Source: Sulfurimonas sp.
GTDB lineage: Bacteria; Campylobacterota; Campylobacteria; Campylobacterales; Sulfurimonadaceae
Assembly: GCA_021648285.1 (NCBI GenBank)
Contig: JAKITC010000003.1
Location: 1-64,000 of the forward strand
DNA: 64,000 bases
Reading direction: 5' to 3'
Below, piece by piece: positions 41,224 through 51,107 of this stretch. Below the pieces are notes generated by a model. It worked only from the letters and a program-made list of their open reading frames with translations. It did no database searches and was not told where the DNA came from. A program made the translations under genes and the position numbers. How positions within the stretch are numbered: position 1 is the stretch's first letter; the number at the start of each line of letters is the position of its first letter.

Positions 41224-42786
41224 ATGAATTTAAAAAAAATTTTAACACCTAAACAAATAGAAATCTGTACAAAAGAAAAATACTATTATCAACACATAGG
41301 TGTAAAAAAAAATCTTCTTCAGATTGCAATTGAACACAACTTCGTTCAAAAAAAAGAACAATTCAACCCTTACAGTCTTGATTTAATAAAAAAATATGAA
41401 ATTGTTGTTGTCAACGAAGATAAAAAAAACTTTTATATAGAATGTAAAGAATTAATTGGTCCAAAACGTCTAGATGAGCTAGAGAAACAATTGAATAAGA
41501 GTGTAGTTCAACAAACTATCCCTGTCCGTGAATTTAATGAAAAATTCAATGCTATTCTTGCAGTAGATCCTGATCTAATTGAAAAAAGAATTAAACAGTT
41601 CAATGCTTACGACACAGACGATAACGAAGTTTTATCACTTTTAAAAATGATTTTGAATCACGGCGTACGAAATCGTGTAAGCGATATACATATAAATGCT
41701 TATGAAGAGTTTTCTTGGTTACGCTACAGACTTGATGGGAAAGTGCAAGCTAAATACTTATTGAACTCAGAATTAGCAGAGAGATTTTCACTTATTATAA
41801 AAGAAAAATCAAATGTAGACCTTGTTAATGTACAAACCCCTCAAAGTGGTAGTTTTACGGAAGAGTTTCAAGGTAGCAAAGTTGATTTTCGTATTGAAAT
41901 TGCACCATCTCATTTTGGTGAAAATATTGTTATTCGTTTACTAGATAAATCAAACAATTTAAAATCACTCTCACAACTATTTCCAAAACAACACCCGATG
42001 CATGAGCATATATTTCGCTTTATTAATGAAAAAAATGGTTTTTTCTTAACCGTAGGACCTACAGGGAGCGGGAAAACAACTACACTTAATGCCATAATAA
42101 CCCAGAGAGACCGCTTACATGAAATTATATACACTGTAGAAGATCCAATTGAGTATAAAATAGACTTTGTAACTCAATACCAAGTAAATGAAGATATCGG
42201 CATGACATTTCAAACCGCTATAAAATCAGTGATGCGACAAGATCCTGATGTTATTGTGATTGGAGAGATGCGAGACAAAGACAGTATTATCACAGCATTA
42301 AAAGCATCTCATAGTGGGCATATGGTTTTCTCGACGCTTCATACTACAAATGCTTATATGGCACTAGAGCGTATTCGTGATGAAGGCGGTGATCTTTTTA
42401 TCTTAGCATACTCACTTAGCGGGGTTATCGCTCAAAGGTTAGTCCAAAAACTGTGTGATTGTAAAACTTCAGCTACTACTACGGACGGTCAACATTATTT
42501 CAAGTCAAAAAAATTAGGTTTTGAGAAAAAAGGGTGTATAAAATGTAATTTTACAGGTTATAGCAGCCGTGTATTACTTACCGACATGGTCTTTATACCA
42601 CCAGACATGAAAACCCGTTATAGCTTTTATATGGCACTTAAACAAAGCACTGTTTTAAAAGCTTGGGATCTGCTCATTACTTTTAGTTACTTTCAATCAG
42701 CACAATATCTTTTTGAACAAGGACTGTGTGATTATGACTCTTTAGTCTTAGAACTTTTCTCTTTAGGTTATGTAGATGAAGATTAA
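41224..42786 (+). CDS. GspE/PilB-family secretion ATPase (CtsE-like)
   Basis: TVGPTGSGKTTTLNAII Walker A, TVEDPIEYKIDFVTQYQVNEDIGMTFQTAIKSVMRQDPDVIVIGEMRD, HSGHMVFSTLHTTNA. Confidence 0.95.
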   Translation: MNLKKILTPKQIEICTKEKYYYQHIGVKKNLLQIAIEHNFVQKKEQFNPYSLDLIKKYEIVVVNEDKKNFYIECKELIGPKRLDELEKQLNKSVVQQTIPVREFNEKFNAILAVDPDLIEKRIKQFNAYDTDDNEVLSLLKMILNHGVRNRVSDIHINAYEEFSWLRYRLDGKVQAKYLLNSELAERFSLIIKEKSNVDLVNVQTPQSGSFTEEFQGSKVDFRIEIAPSHFGENIVIRLLDKSNNLKSLSQLFPKQHPMHEHIFRFINEKNGFFLTVGPTGSGKTTTLNAIITQRDRLHEIIYTVEDPIEYKIDFVTQYQVNEDIGMTFQTAIKSVMRQDPDVIVIGEMRDKDSIITALKASHSGHMVFSTLHTTNAYMALERIRDEGGDLFILAYSLSGVIAQRLVQKLCDCKTSATTTDGQHYFKSKKLGFEKKGCIKCNFTGYSSRVLLTDMVFIPPDMKTRYSFYMALKQSTVLKAWDLLITFSYFQSAQYLFEQGLCDYDSLVLELFSLGYVDED

Positions 42787-43825
42787 TCTATATACAATGT
42801 TAAAAACACTGCTTTTTACTCTGCAAAACGGAAAAAGCCTCTCAAGCGGTATGCACCTTTTAGCCACTGCGGCACAAACAAAAAAGGAACGAAATACTTA
42901 TCTTAAAATATACGATGCATTAAAAGACGGTTCAACATTTTCTGGGGCTCTTAAAGCAAACCATATTGGTTCATCAGATGTATTGCAATTTATCGCTATG
43001 GCTGAAAAAAGTGTTAGCTTTAAGTCTGCTCTAGAAAAAATAATAAACTATCTTGAAGTAAAAGAAGAATTTGAAAGAGAATCGAATGATAAAATCACAC
43101 TGCCCTTTATATATTTTACTCTTGCTTCATTAGTTGTTCTGGGTACTAAATTTATTGCCGTACCAATTCAAATGGAGAGGGCTAAAGAGTATAGCCAAGA
43201 GATTATTAACCTTATAGGTAATCATCTGGCAGTAGCCCAAATAATGACGGATGCACTCTTTATATCTCTTTTGGTAGTTGCAAGTTATTTTATGATTTTG
43301 ATGATAGCACTCTTTAGTCATTCAAATATAACACAAGGTATAGCAAAACAGATAGGCTTAGTTCTTCCAATTATCTCAAAGATTGTAGTAAAATTTGAAA
43401 AATTTATGTTATTTAGTCTTCTTGGAGAGATGCTTCAAGGTGGTATATCCTTTAAAAATTCCATACAATCGGCGATTGATACAAGCACAGTCAGTAGTTT
43501 TAAAAATGCGCTTAAAGAGAGTCTGCGGAGCATAAAGAATGATGGTAAATTTATTTTTCATTCTACTCTATATGATGACATTGAAAAAGGTTTACTGCTT
43601 GGTGTTGGTTCATCATTCCAAGTTGGTGCTGTTATGCTTGAAATAAGTAGTAGGGCCAGAACAGATGCACTAAAGTTAACTACTAAATTTTTTCGTATGA
43701 TAACCTTTTTATCTATTTTTTTACTGGCATTTGCAGTCTTTATTGAATTTTACACGATTGTATTAACACAGATACTGATTCAAAAAGGTCTAATTGATCT
43801 AACCCGCGGACCAGGAGCTTTTTGA
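42776..43825 (+). CDS. GspF/PilC-family inner membrane protein (CtsF-like)
   Basis: LLFTLQNGKSLSSGMHLLA; multiple TM; duplicated T2SF architecture. Confidence 0.88.
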   Translation: MKINLYTMLKTLLFTLQNGKSLSSGMHLLATAAQTKKERNTYLKIYDALKDGSTFSGALKANHIGSSDVLQFIAMAEKSVSFKSALEKIINYLEVKEEFERESNDKITLPFIYFTLASLVVLGTKFIAVPIQMERAKEYSQEIINLIGNHLAVAQIMTDALFISLLVVASYFMILMIALFSHSNITQGIAKQIGLVLPIISKIVVKFEKFMLFSLLGEMLQGGISFKNSIQSAIDTSTVSSFKNALKESLRSIKNDGKFIFHSTLYDDIEKGLLLGVGSSFQVGAVMLEISSRARTDALKLTTKFFRMITFLSIFLLAFAVFIEFYTIVLTQILIQKGLIDLTRGPGAF

Positions 43826-44478
43826 TGCGTCAAGGATATCTGCTAGTTGAAGCAATGATGGCAATAATAATTGCAGGCATAGTAGCAACAGTTTTTACAA
43901 CAATGAACTACTACACCCACATCCAATCAAATCTGCTGAAACAACAAAATACGAAAACCATATTAGAAATTGTGCGGAGTCGCTTATTAAATCTAGCACA
44001 AGACCCTGATGCTGATTCATACTTTGAACTTATAAAAGAAGATGCTAATAACACATTACCGATAAGTGTTGGCTTGGGAACAGATGCCTGGGGTAAAAGA
44101 ATTCACTACTATACAATTGACCTTGGAGATACAAATGTAGATGCTACATATGCTGATACCAATTCTTCTATTTCGCCAAATGATAATATCTTAGGTCGTT
44201 TAGTCAGTTCCGGTCAAGATATGGTTCTTGACACAAACGCAACTAATAGTTTTGCTCAAAATGATGATTTAATGCTTGAGATTGGTATTGGTGAGGTGAA
44301 TCATTTTAAACTTTATAGCAGCTCTGAGATAACGACTGAGACACGTGCTTATAACAGTGCAATAGTCTCAGGCGTAGAACCAAGCACACCAATAAATGGT
44401 GCTCTTTGGTATGACACAACAAATTCTAAATTAAAAATGTACTCTCAAACTGATAGTAACTGGACCACTTTAAATTAA
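43822..44478 (+). CDS. prepilin-like protein with tail-fibre-like C-terminal motif
   Basis: GYLLVEAMMAIIIAGIVATVFTTMNYY class III signal; C-term PINGALWYDTTNSKLKMYSQTDSNWTTLN. Confidence 0.75.
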   Translation: MMRQGYLLVEAMMAIIIAGIVATVFTTMNYYTHIQSNLLKQQNTKTILEIVRSRLLNLAQDPDADSYFELIKEDANNTLPISVGLGTDAWGKRIHYYTIDLGDTNVDATYADTNSSISPNDNILGRLVSSGQDMVLDTNATNSFAQNDDLMLEIGIGEVNHFKLYSSSEITTETRAYNSAIVSGVEPSTPINGALWYDTTNSKLKMYSQTDSNWTTLN

Positions 44479-46733
44479 AATCTCTGCCCCATAGTAAATT
44501 CAAATACCGCTGTTTTATCAGTCTTTTCTTCGCCTATGGGTTGCGAGAACATAAGCTGTATTGGTCCAACTGGTGAAAACCACTCTACTCCGGCACCAAA
44601 ACCACCACGATCAAGGCTTTTTACTAAATAATCATTTCTAGAGTCTGTAGATGTTCCTATATAGCCATAGTCAAGATAAGTCACTAACCGCATTTTGGCT
44701 TTTGGCACAAGTGGAAAACTAAGCTCAAAACTATTTGAAGCAGTAAATTCACCACCAATTCTTCTTACTCCGTTACTGGATTCTGAATCTGCAACCGTTG
44801 GAGAAAGAGAGTATGATTCATAACCTCTAACGCTACCAATACCACCCATATAAAATCTCTCAGCAACCGGCAGGTATCCATTCTCTTTTACGTAGTTGAA
44901 TCTAGCTTTATATCTAGCAATAGCATCAAACCCCAACCAGTCCTTCAGACCTTTATATATTGCAAAATTTGTCCTACTCTTGATAAACTCTGCATCTCCA
45001 CCCAATCCGGAAATCTCAAAACTCTGACTCGCACTAATACCGCTTCTTGGAAGATAGTAATCGTCAGTATTATCGTACTTAGCACTTATACTAATTGAAC
45101 TTTTCGCATAATCTTCAAAGAAAAAAGTATCAATTGCCGTTGTATTAGTATCACTAAAGTCATAGCTGTTACTTGAATATCCATAACCCACATTTCCACT
45201 TATATATCTAGTAAATCTACGTCCCAGTCCGGTACTAAAACCATTTGAAAGAACGGTATAATCATTATATTGATAATCATTCATATATATAGAGAAGTTA
45301 CCACTAAAGTCACTGTCATTAAGTCTTGGGTTAGAGATACTAAAAGAGTAGTTTGATGTTAACCCAGAACGTTCAGCTTTTACACCTACATTTATACCTG
45401 ATCCCCAAATATTCCTATCATTAACAGCAACACTAACAAGTAATCCTCCATAACTTCCATATCCACCACCAAGCTGGATATTTCCAGTTGGTGCCTCTTT
45501 TACTTTAACAACCAGATCCATTGTCTTGTTATCAATTCTTTTCTCTTCAATTGTATTGCCATCAAAGAAACCAAGTCGTCCAAGTGCACTTCTAGAATCC
45601 GTCAAATCTGTAAGTGAGTACATATCACCCGGTCCTAGATATAACTCTCTTCTTATGATTCTGTCAAGTGTTCTTATATTGCCTGAAATTATTACATTTC
45701 TAATTTTAACTCTCTCTCCAGGCATAATTTTAAAAACAACTTCAACTGTTTTGTTCTCTTTATCTTTTTTCAAATCTGGAACAACCCGAACAAATGCATA
45801 ACTCAAATCTGCTATATGAGTTTTGATTCTCTCAGAATCCTCTCTAAAAGTTTTAATATTAAAAGGCTCACCGGGTGCTAATTTTATAAACTCTCTTACC
45901 AAAGTGTCATCAGTAACATGTTTTACTTGATTAATTGTTATAGCACTAATTGTATAAACTTCACCCTCTGTAATTTGATAACTCATATCTGCTGTATAAT
46001 TATCAAAGTTAACTTTTACGAACGGCTCATTAACATCAGCATCCAAATAACCATTTTGCATATAAAGATCACGAATCCTAAGTGGATCATAAGCTAAATC
46101 TGCAAGTCTCATCTTCCCATCGTTTTGTCCCCAAAACCAGCTCATATACTCTTGCTTTTTGTTTGCAATCACTTCATCAAATTCATCACTGTCAAGCCCA
46201 GATACCCCACTGTACTCTTGCTTCTTTATGATTATCTCTTCACCCTCATTAACTACAAAGGTGACTTTTATACTTCCGTTACTTAGGTTTTCTTTTTGGA
46301 TCTCTACAACACTGTCTATTTTAGCTTCTTGACTTATTGCATCAATGATTCTTTTTTTTGCAGCTTCCATCTTTTTTTCATCATATAAAGAACCTTTTTT
46401 TATCTGGACAACACTATCTATGATTTCAGTGTCGTTCTCTTTCCAACCCTTTAGCTCAACTTGGGAGATCAGAGGTTTTTCCTTAAAATGATATGTTAAT
46501 TCCCCATTCTCTATATCAACCCAGGCATCCATAAAATAGCCCTGTTTAAAATAGGCTTTTACCGATTTATCAAGCATCTCATCATCAACTGTATCGCCAA
46601 CTTCAAACTTAAGCATTCTTAATGCTACTGATTCTGACATGTGAACTAACCCATCATACTTTATCGATTTGATCGTATAGGCAGATAGGTTTGCTGCCAG
46701 CAGTATTAACATTGTTGCTAAAAAGATTCTCAT
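44475..46733 (-). CDS. bamA: outer membrane protein assembly factor BamA
   Basis: POTRA repeats plus Omp85 barrel (FYMGGIGSVRGYESYSLSP, ending MGQRF); start set at MRIFLATMLILLAANLSA (raw ORF to 46829). Confidence 0.95.
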   Translation of the reverse strand: MRIFLATMLILLAANLSAYTIKSIKYDGLVHMSESVALRMLKFEVGDTVDDEMLDKSVKAYFKQGYFMDAWVDIENGELTYHFKEKPLISQVELKGWKENDTEIIDSVVQIKKGSLYDEKKMEAAKKRIIDAISQEAKIDSVVEIQKENLSNGSIKVTFVVNEGEEIIIKKQEYSGVSGLDSDEFDEVIANKKQEYMSWFWGQNDGKMRLADLAYDPLRIRDLYMQNGYLDADVNEPFVKVNFDNYTADMSYQITEGEVYTISAITINQVKHVTDDTLVREFIKLAPGEPFNIKTFREDSERIKTHIADLSYAFVRVVPDLKKDKENKTVEVVFKIMPGERVKIRNVIISGNIRTLDRIIRRELYLGPGDMYSLTDLTDSRSALGRLGFFDGNTIEEKRIDNKTMDLVVKVKEAPTGNIQLGGGYGSYGGLLVSVAVNDRNIWGSGINVGVKAERSGLTSNYSFSISNPRLNDSDFSGNFSIYMNDYQYNDYTVLSNGFSTGLGRRFTRYISGNVGYGYSSNSYDFSDTNTTAIDTFFFEDYAKSSISISAKYDNTDDYYLPRSGISASQSFEISGLGGDAEFIKSRTNFAIYKGLKDWLGFDAIARYKARFNYVKENGYLPVAERFYMGGIGSVRGYESYSLSPTVADSESSNGVRRIGGEFTASNSFELSFPLVPKAKMRLVTYLDYGYIGTSTDSRNDYLVKSLDRGGFGAGVEWFSPVGPIQLMFSQPIGEEKTDKTAVFEFTMGQRF

Positions 46734-47016
46734 ATATTTTCCATAGTTATAAAATTTAAAAGAGATTTTACCTTTTATGAGGTTAATATTAAGTAAAACG
46801 AAACTGAAATTAGTGCATTTACAATGCAACGCAATATAGGGAAATAGCGCCTTTTTAATTTGGCTCAGAGCCTAAAATTTTTTGGAAATGAAAATATTTT
46901 TCGTGCCCATGTTCTACTTGGACATGTTCTGTCTTAAATTATTTCTAAGCTAGGTTCTCAAGTACGGAATGACGAAGTACACAAGCAAAGTATGTTATAA
47001 TCATTTATCATAAAAA

Positions 47017-47502
47017 GTGGATATCATGCAAAATAAAAAAGATATTTTAAAAAAAAGACTTGTAAAACTTGACTCCCACTACCATGCCATTAAAGAGTAT
47101 AAAGAACTTATTGAGGAGATGCTTGATGAAAAAAATATACTTACAGTTGAAGAGTTTAACTTTATAAAGCCACAAGATAGAGCTATATTTGATGCTTATT
47201 TAAAAAGATTTACATCCATACAAGATTTTTTAGGTGCTAAAATATTTCCACTTTTAATAGAGATAAGCGGAATAGCTACATCAAAAATGACAGAAGTTTT
47301 AGACTATATAGAAAAAGAAGAAATTATAGATTCTTTGGAGCATTGGATAGAAATAAGAGAAATTAGAAATGAACTTGAGCATGAATATACTGACGAATTG
47401 CAAGAAGCATTAGATGACTTAAAATACTGTATAGACAACTTTAAAACATTAGAATCTTACTGCTTTAATGTTATCAATTTTACGAAAAGATTTAAAATAT
47501 GA
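47017..47502 (+). CDS. HepT-like HEPN toxin
   Basis: RX4HXY motif RNELEHEY; overlaps a downstream nucleotidyltransferase by 4 nt. Confidence 0.87.
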   Translation: MDIMQNKKDILKKRLVKLDSHYHAIKEYKELIEEMLDEKNILTVEEFNFIKPQDRAIFDAYLKRFTSIQDFLGAKIFPLLIEISGIATSKMTEVLDYIEKEEIIDSLEHWIEIREIRNELEHEYTDELQEALDDLKYCIDNFKTLESYCFNVINFTKRFKI

Positions 47503-47807
47503 GACTATCAAATAGACTTATAAAACTTATAAAAAAAGCATCTATATATAGCTTTGGGAATAAAGAAGTTTATCTGTTTGGTAGTCGTGTAGATGATACA
47601 AAGAAAGGTGGGGACATTGACCTTGCTATTAAAACAGTTATGGATAAAAAAGAATTTAATAAACAAAAAATAAAATTTAAAACCTTTTTATTTAGGCAAG
47701 GTTTTGATTTGAAGATAGACCTAGTTCAGTTTAGTGATAATATAGATGCCATCTTGTATGATGAAATTAGTTCTACAGGTCAAAAGATAAACTTTACTTC
47801 TTACTAA
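47499..47807 (+). CDS. MntA-like minimal nucleotidyltransferase antitoxin
   Basis: LFGSRVDDTKKGGDIDLAI (GSx...DxD) motif. Confidence 0.88.
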   Translation: MRLSNRLIKLIKKASIYSFGNKEVYLFGSRVDDTKKGGDIDLAIKTVMDKKEFNKQKIKFKTFLFRQGFDLKIDLVQFSDNIDAILYDEISSTGQKINFTSY

Positions 47808-47935
47808 TTAACTCCAAATACTGAAACTAACTTTATAGATTTGATAAAACTATCATATACGTTTATATTTTAGAAAATCAGCTCTAATATTAAGTAAACT
47901 TTGTATAATTTGATAAATTAACACAGAGATATAAT

Positions 47936-48766
47936 ATGAATGTAGCGATAATCGGTTTAGGACTAATGGGCGGGTCACTCGCAAAAAGTCTTAAAAAGTT
48001 AGATTTTATCAGCACTATTGTTGGATGTGACCATAATAAAACACATCAAAAACAGGCAATAGAGCTTGATTTAGTCGATAAAATAGTGAAATTTAATGAG
48101 CTTAAAACTTATGATATAATATTTCTTGCTATCCCTGTAGATGGGATTATATCAGCCCTTAATAACCTAACTGATGTAAGTGAAAAAACAACTATTATTG
48201 ATCTTGGAGGTACTAAGGCAAAGATAGTTTCATCTGTTCCGCAAAGTATCAGAAAAAACTTTGTTGCTGCCCATCCAATGACCGGTACTGAAAATTTTGG
48301 TCCAACAGCTGCAGTTGATGGTCTTTATGAAAATCAGGTTGTAGTTTTATGTGATTTAGAGCATAGTGGAGAGAAACAGACTGAAGTTTCTAGAAAGATC
48401 TTTAAAGCATTAGGTATGAAGAAGTATTTTATGAGTGCAAGTGAGCATGACAGACATGCTGCTTTTATATCTCACATGCCACATGTTATCTCTTACTCTT
48501 TAGCAAATACCGTCATGAACCAAGAGAACAAAAACAATATCTTAGCGCTTGCAGCTGGTGGTTTTCGCTCAATGAGTCGTTTAGCAAAGAGTTCAGCAAC
48601 TATGTGGGAAGATATCTTTAGACAAAACAAATCAAACCTGCTTGAAGCAATAGAGCTTTTTGAAGATGAATTAAAACTTCTTAAACAAAACATAGAAGAA
48701 GAGAACTGGGAAGAAGTACATAAAAATATTGAAGCCGGAAACAGACTTCACGATATTTTAGATTAA
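47936..48766 (+). CDS. tyrA: prephenate dehydrogenase
   Basis: IIGLGLMGGSLAKSLK, AHPMTGTENFGP, HAAFISHMPHVISYSLA, GGFRSMSRLAKSS. Confidence 0.95.
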   Translation: MNVAIIGLGLMGGSLAKSLKKLDFISTIVGCDHNKTHQKQAIELDLVDKIVKFNELKTYDIIFLAIPVDGIISALNNLTDVSEKTTIIDLGGTKAKIVSSVPQSIRKNFVAAHPMTGTENFGPTAAVDGLYENQVVVLCDLEHSGEKQTEVSRKIFKALGMKKYFMSASEHDRHAAFISHMPHVISYSLANTVMNQENKNNILALAAGGFRSMSRLAKSSATMWEDIFRQNKSNLLEAIELFEDELKLLKQNIEEENWEEVHKNIEAGNRLHDILD

Positions 48767-48770
48767 TGAT

Positions 48771-49100
48771 TTAGCCTTTTAATAGCTTTTGCAATAGTAA
48801 TTCTTCAACGTTTTGTCTTGAATCTAATATAGCCATTATATAAACAGTATCATTTCCGACTTTATATATAATTCTCCAAGGAGAACTAATCACTTCTCTG
48901 TATAGCGTAATACCTTCTTTTTGGAGTTCAGGTACGACTCGACCTTTCAAAGGAAAGAAATTACTTGAGTGTGCTTTCTCTCTTATTTTTAAGTATATGT
49001 CATTTGCTATGCTAGGACTATCTCTTTTAATGTAGGCAACAATATTTAAAAGGTCATTTTTCGCATTTGTACTCCACTTAAGTTCATATGTTTTACTCAT
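48771..49100 (-). CDS. RelE/ParE family toxin
   Basis: WSTNAKNDLLNIVAYIKRDSPSIANDIYLKI...GITLYREVISSPWRIIYKVGNDTVYIMAILDSRQN. Confidence 0.92.
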   Translation of the reverse strand: MSKTYELKWSTNAKNDLLNIVAYIKRDSPSIANDIYLKIREKAHSSNFFPLKGRVVPELQKEGITLYREVISSPWRIIYKVGNDTVYIMAILDSRQNVEELLLQKLLKG

Positions 49101-49369
49101 TTTTTAAGTAGTTCTTCTACGGAATTAAACACATCTTCTTCAGTGTGAAGATTTCCATTTTTAATATCTTCTTCTGCAAAAGAAAGAAGTTTTAAAATAG
49201 AGATGGCATTTTTCATATCTTCATAACTTTTGGGGTCTTGAATAACAGCTTTTGCTTCACCATTTTGTGTGATTATCATTGGTCTGTGTGTTTCATTAAT
49301 ATGTTTTAGCACATCAGCAGCTCTACTTTTTAAATAAGTAATTGGTTTTATATCATTTACAATTTGCAT
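49097..49369 (-). CDS. Phd/YefM family antitoxin
   Basis: DIKPITYLKSRAADVLKHINETHRPMIITQNGEAKAVIQDPKSYE; overlaps the toxin. Confidence 0.94.
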   Translation of the reverse strand: MQIVNDIKPITYLKSRAADVLKHINETHRPMIITQNGEAKAVIQDPKSYEDMKNAISILKLLSFAEEDIKNGNLHTEEDVFNSVEELLKK

Positions 49370-49520
49370 AAAAATCTCCTTCAGTCTTTAAATAGTACCA
49401 TATTCAGACCGAATTTGCAAGCGTAATACTACAAATAGTTTACCAAAATCACCCTAAAATTAACCATACTAAAATCATAAATACAGTAGAATAAGCACCA
49501 TATAAAGGGTAGTTTATTTC

Positions 49521-49550
49521 TCGTTCCCATCGCTCTAGCGTGGGAATGCA
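49521..49550. repeat. REP-like hairpin TCGTTCCCATCGCTCTAGCGTGGGAATGCA
   Basis: Near-palindrome TTCCCA-T-CGC-TCTA-GCG-TGGGAA; resembles the widespread CGTTCCCACGCTC..GCGTGGGAATGC repeat. Confidence 0.6.
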
Positions 49551-49577
49551 TATTAACCGATTTCCAATTTTACTGAT

Positions 49578-50993
49578 TTAGTCTATCTCATACTTTTTCA
49601 AAATCTCTTTTAGGGCTTTTTTATCATACTCCAACTTCTCATTTGAGTAGATATTCTTCTCTAAAATATCCATGATTTTTCCAACTTCTTCATCATCTTT
49701 ATAAGGTAATAATTTCATTAAAAGTACTTTTGGCTCTTTTAGTGAACTTTTTTTCTCTTTTTTAAGCCTTTTAAACGGTTTAAGTAACATGAGTAAAATT
49801 CCAGATACAAGACCAACAATAAAAGTAATAATCAATACAGTTTTATCAAATTTTGTATTTGAGCCGGTACCAGCTTCTACACTTTTTTTATCTTCTCTTT
49901 TAATGGTTAGTTCTTCTTTGGCTTTAGCATTTTTAACTTTTACATCTATCTCTTTAGAGCTAATTGTTTTTATCTCTTTAGTCTCTGGATCAAAATATTT
50001 TAAATTAAATGCTGGGATTGTGAAATTGCGTTCTGCTATAAATGCTATCTTTTGCGTTAGTTTAGTACCCTCTATCACTATTTTTTCATCAAAGACACTT
50101 ACTCCGTCAATATATGGTTTAAAGTTTTTTATATCTTCCAGATTTCCAATTCCAAGAACTTCTATAGTAAGGTTTACGGCCTCATTCACATTTATCTCTT
50201 TTTTATCAACTTTTGCTTCAATAGAAAAATCACCTACTAAACTTACTCCTGATGGAAGAGGTTTAACATCTAAATTTAACTCATTTGAAAAATAGGTTTT
50301 CCACTTTATTGTTGGTATCCATGAACCCCAGCTATTAGCCCTACCCGTTCTCGAAGCTATTCTCATTTGGGCTTTTGCTATCTTTAATTTTCCTGCTCTT
50401 TGCGCTGCCATAGTGTAAACTACTTTTGTAACACTGTATTTTCCCTCTTTATAGCTTTGCGGCTTAGATTCATTTTTAACCCAAAACCCTTTTAGCTCAG
50501 GTGGCGTAAATTCACTGTCAACTGCCTCTGAATCTGTCTTTTGTTTAAAAATCAAAGTCAAATCAAATGTTTCACCAATTGATAACTCTTTTTTATCTGT
50601 ACTAAGGGTAAGTATAAAATTTTTATCTTTAGCTGCACTAACCGGTTTAACAGTTATATCTACTGGATTACTTAACTCTGTTTTACCGCCAATTTCGATA
50701 GCAATCGACTCAATGGTACAACTTTTTTGTGGAACAAATTTATAACTTAAAGTATAACTTTTTGTAATATTCCCATTTATTATCTGTACGCTTGTCTGAG
50801 AACTTGTTGATATTACGTCAGTGTCACAGAGTCTTCGTACATTAGGTCTTGTAATATCCTCTCCAGATATATTTAAAGAGTATGTGACCATCTCGCCAAG
50901 CTCTACGGTCTTATAGTCTACTTTCGCCGTTACACCTGCATATATGACATGTGGCAATATTAATAAAAATAGTAATTTAAAAATTTTATTCAT
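49578..50993 (-). CDS. BatD family protein (cluster 1)
   Basis: Signal peptide, VDYKTVELGEMVTYSLNISG Ig-like repeats, C-terminal TM; next to VWA genes. Confidence 0.85.
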   Translation of the reverse strand: MNKIFKLLFLLILPHVIYAGVTAKVDYKTVELGEMVTYSLNISGEDITRPNVRRLCDTDVISTSSQTSVQIINGNITKSYTLSYKFVPQKSCTIESIAIEIGGKTELSNPVDITVKPVSAAKDKNFILTLSTDKKELSIGETFDLTLIFKQKTDSEAVDSEFTPPELKGFWVKNESKPQSYKEGKYSVTKVVYTMAAQRAGKLKIAKAQMRIASRTGRANSWGSWIPTIKWKTYFSNELNLDVKPLPSGVSLVGDFSIEAKVDKKEINVNEAVNLTIEVLGIGNLEDIKNFKPYIDGVSVFDEKIVIEGTKLTQKIAFIAERNFTIPAFNLKYFDPETKEIKTISSKEIDVKVKNAKAKEELTIKREDKKSVEAGTGSNTKFDKTVLIITFIVGLVSGILLMLLKPFKRLKKEKKSSLKEPKVLLMKLLPYKDDEEVGKIMDILEKNIYSNEKLEYDKKALKEILKKYEID

Positions 50994-51020
50994 TTTTTTC
51001 CTTTAATTATTTATTTGTCC

Positions 51021-51100
51021 GCAAAAGGAAGTAATTCCTTTTTCTTCGCTTGGACCGCTGTGGTCACTCATCGTGGAGAATGCCATTGGTTAGCATTCCT
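51021..51100 (+). repeat. putative structured intergenic element, family 1 copy C
   Basis: AAAAGGAA-GTAA-TTCCTTTT; GACC-GCTGT-GGTC; GAATGC/GCATTC; 36-nt identity with copy B. Confidence 0.75.
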
Positions 51101-51107
51101 AAAAGCT

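Noticed and set aside
49789-50295. 168-aa plus-strand ORF
   Set aside because: Antisense to the BatD-like gene; no recognisable domain.
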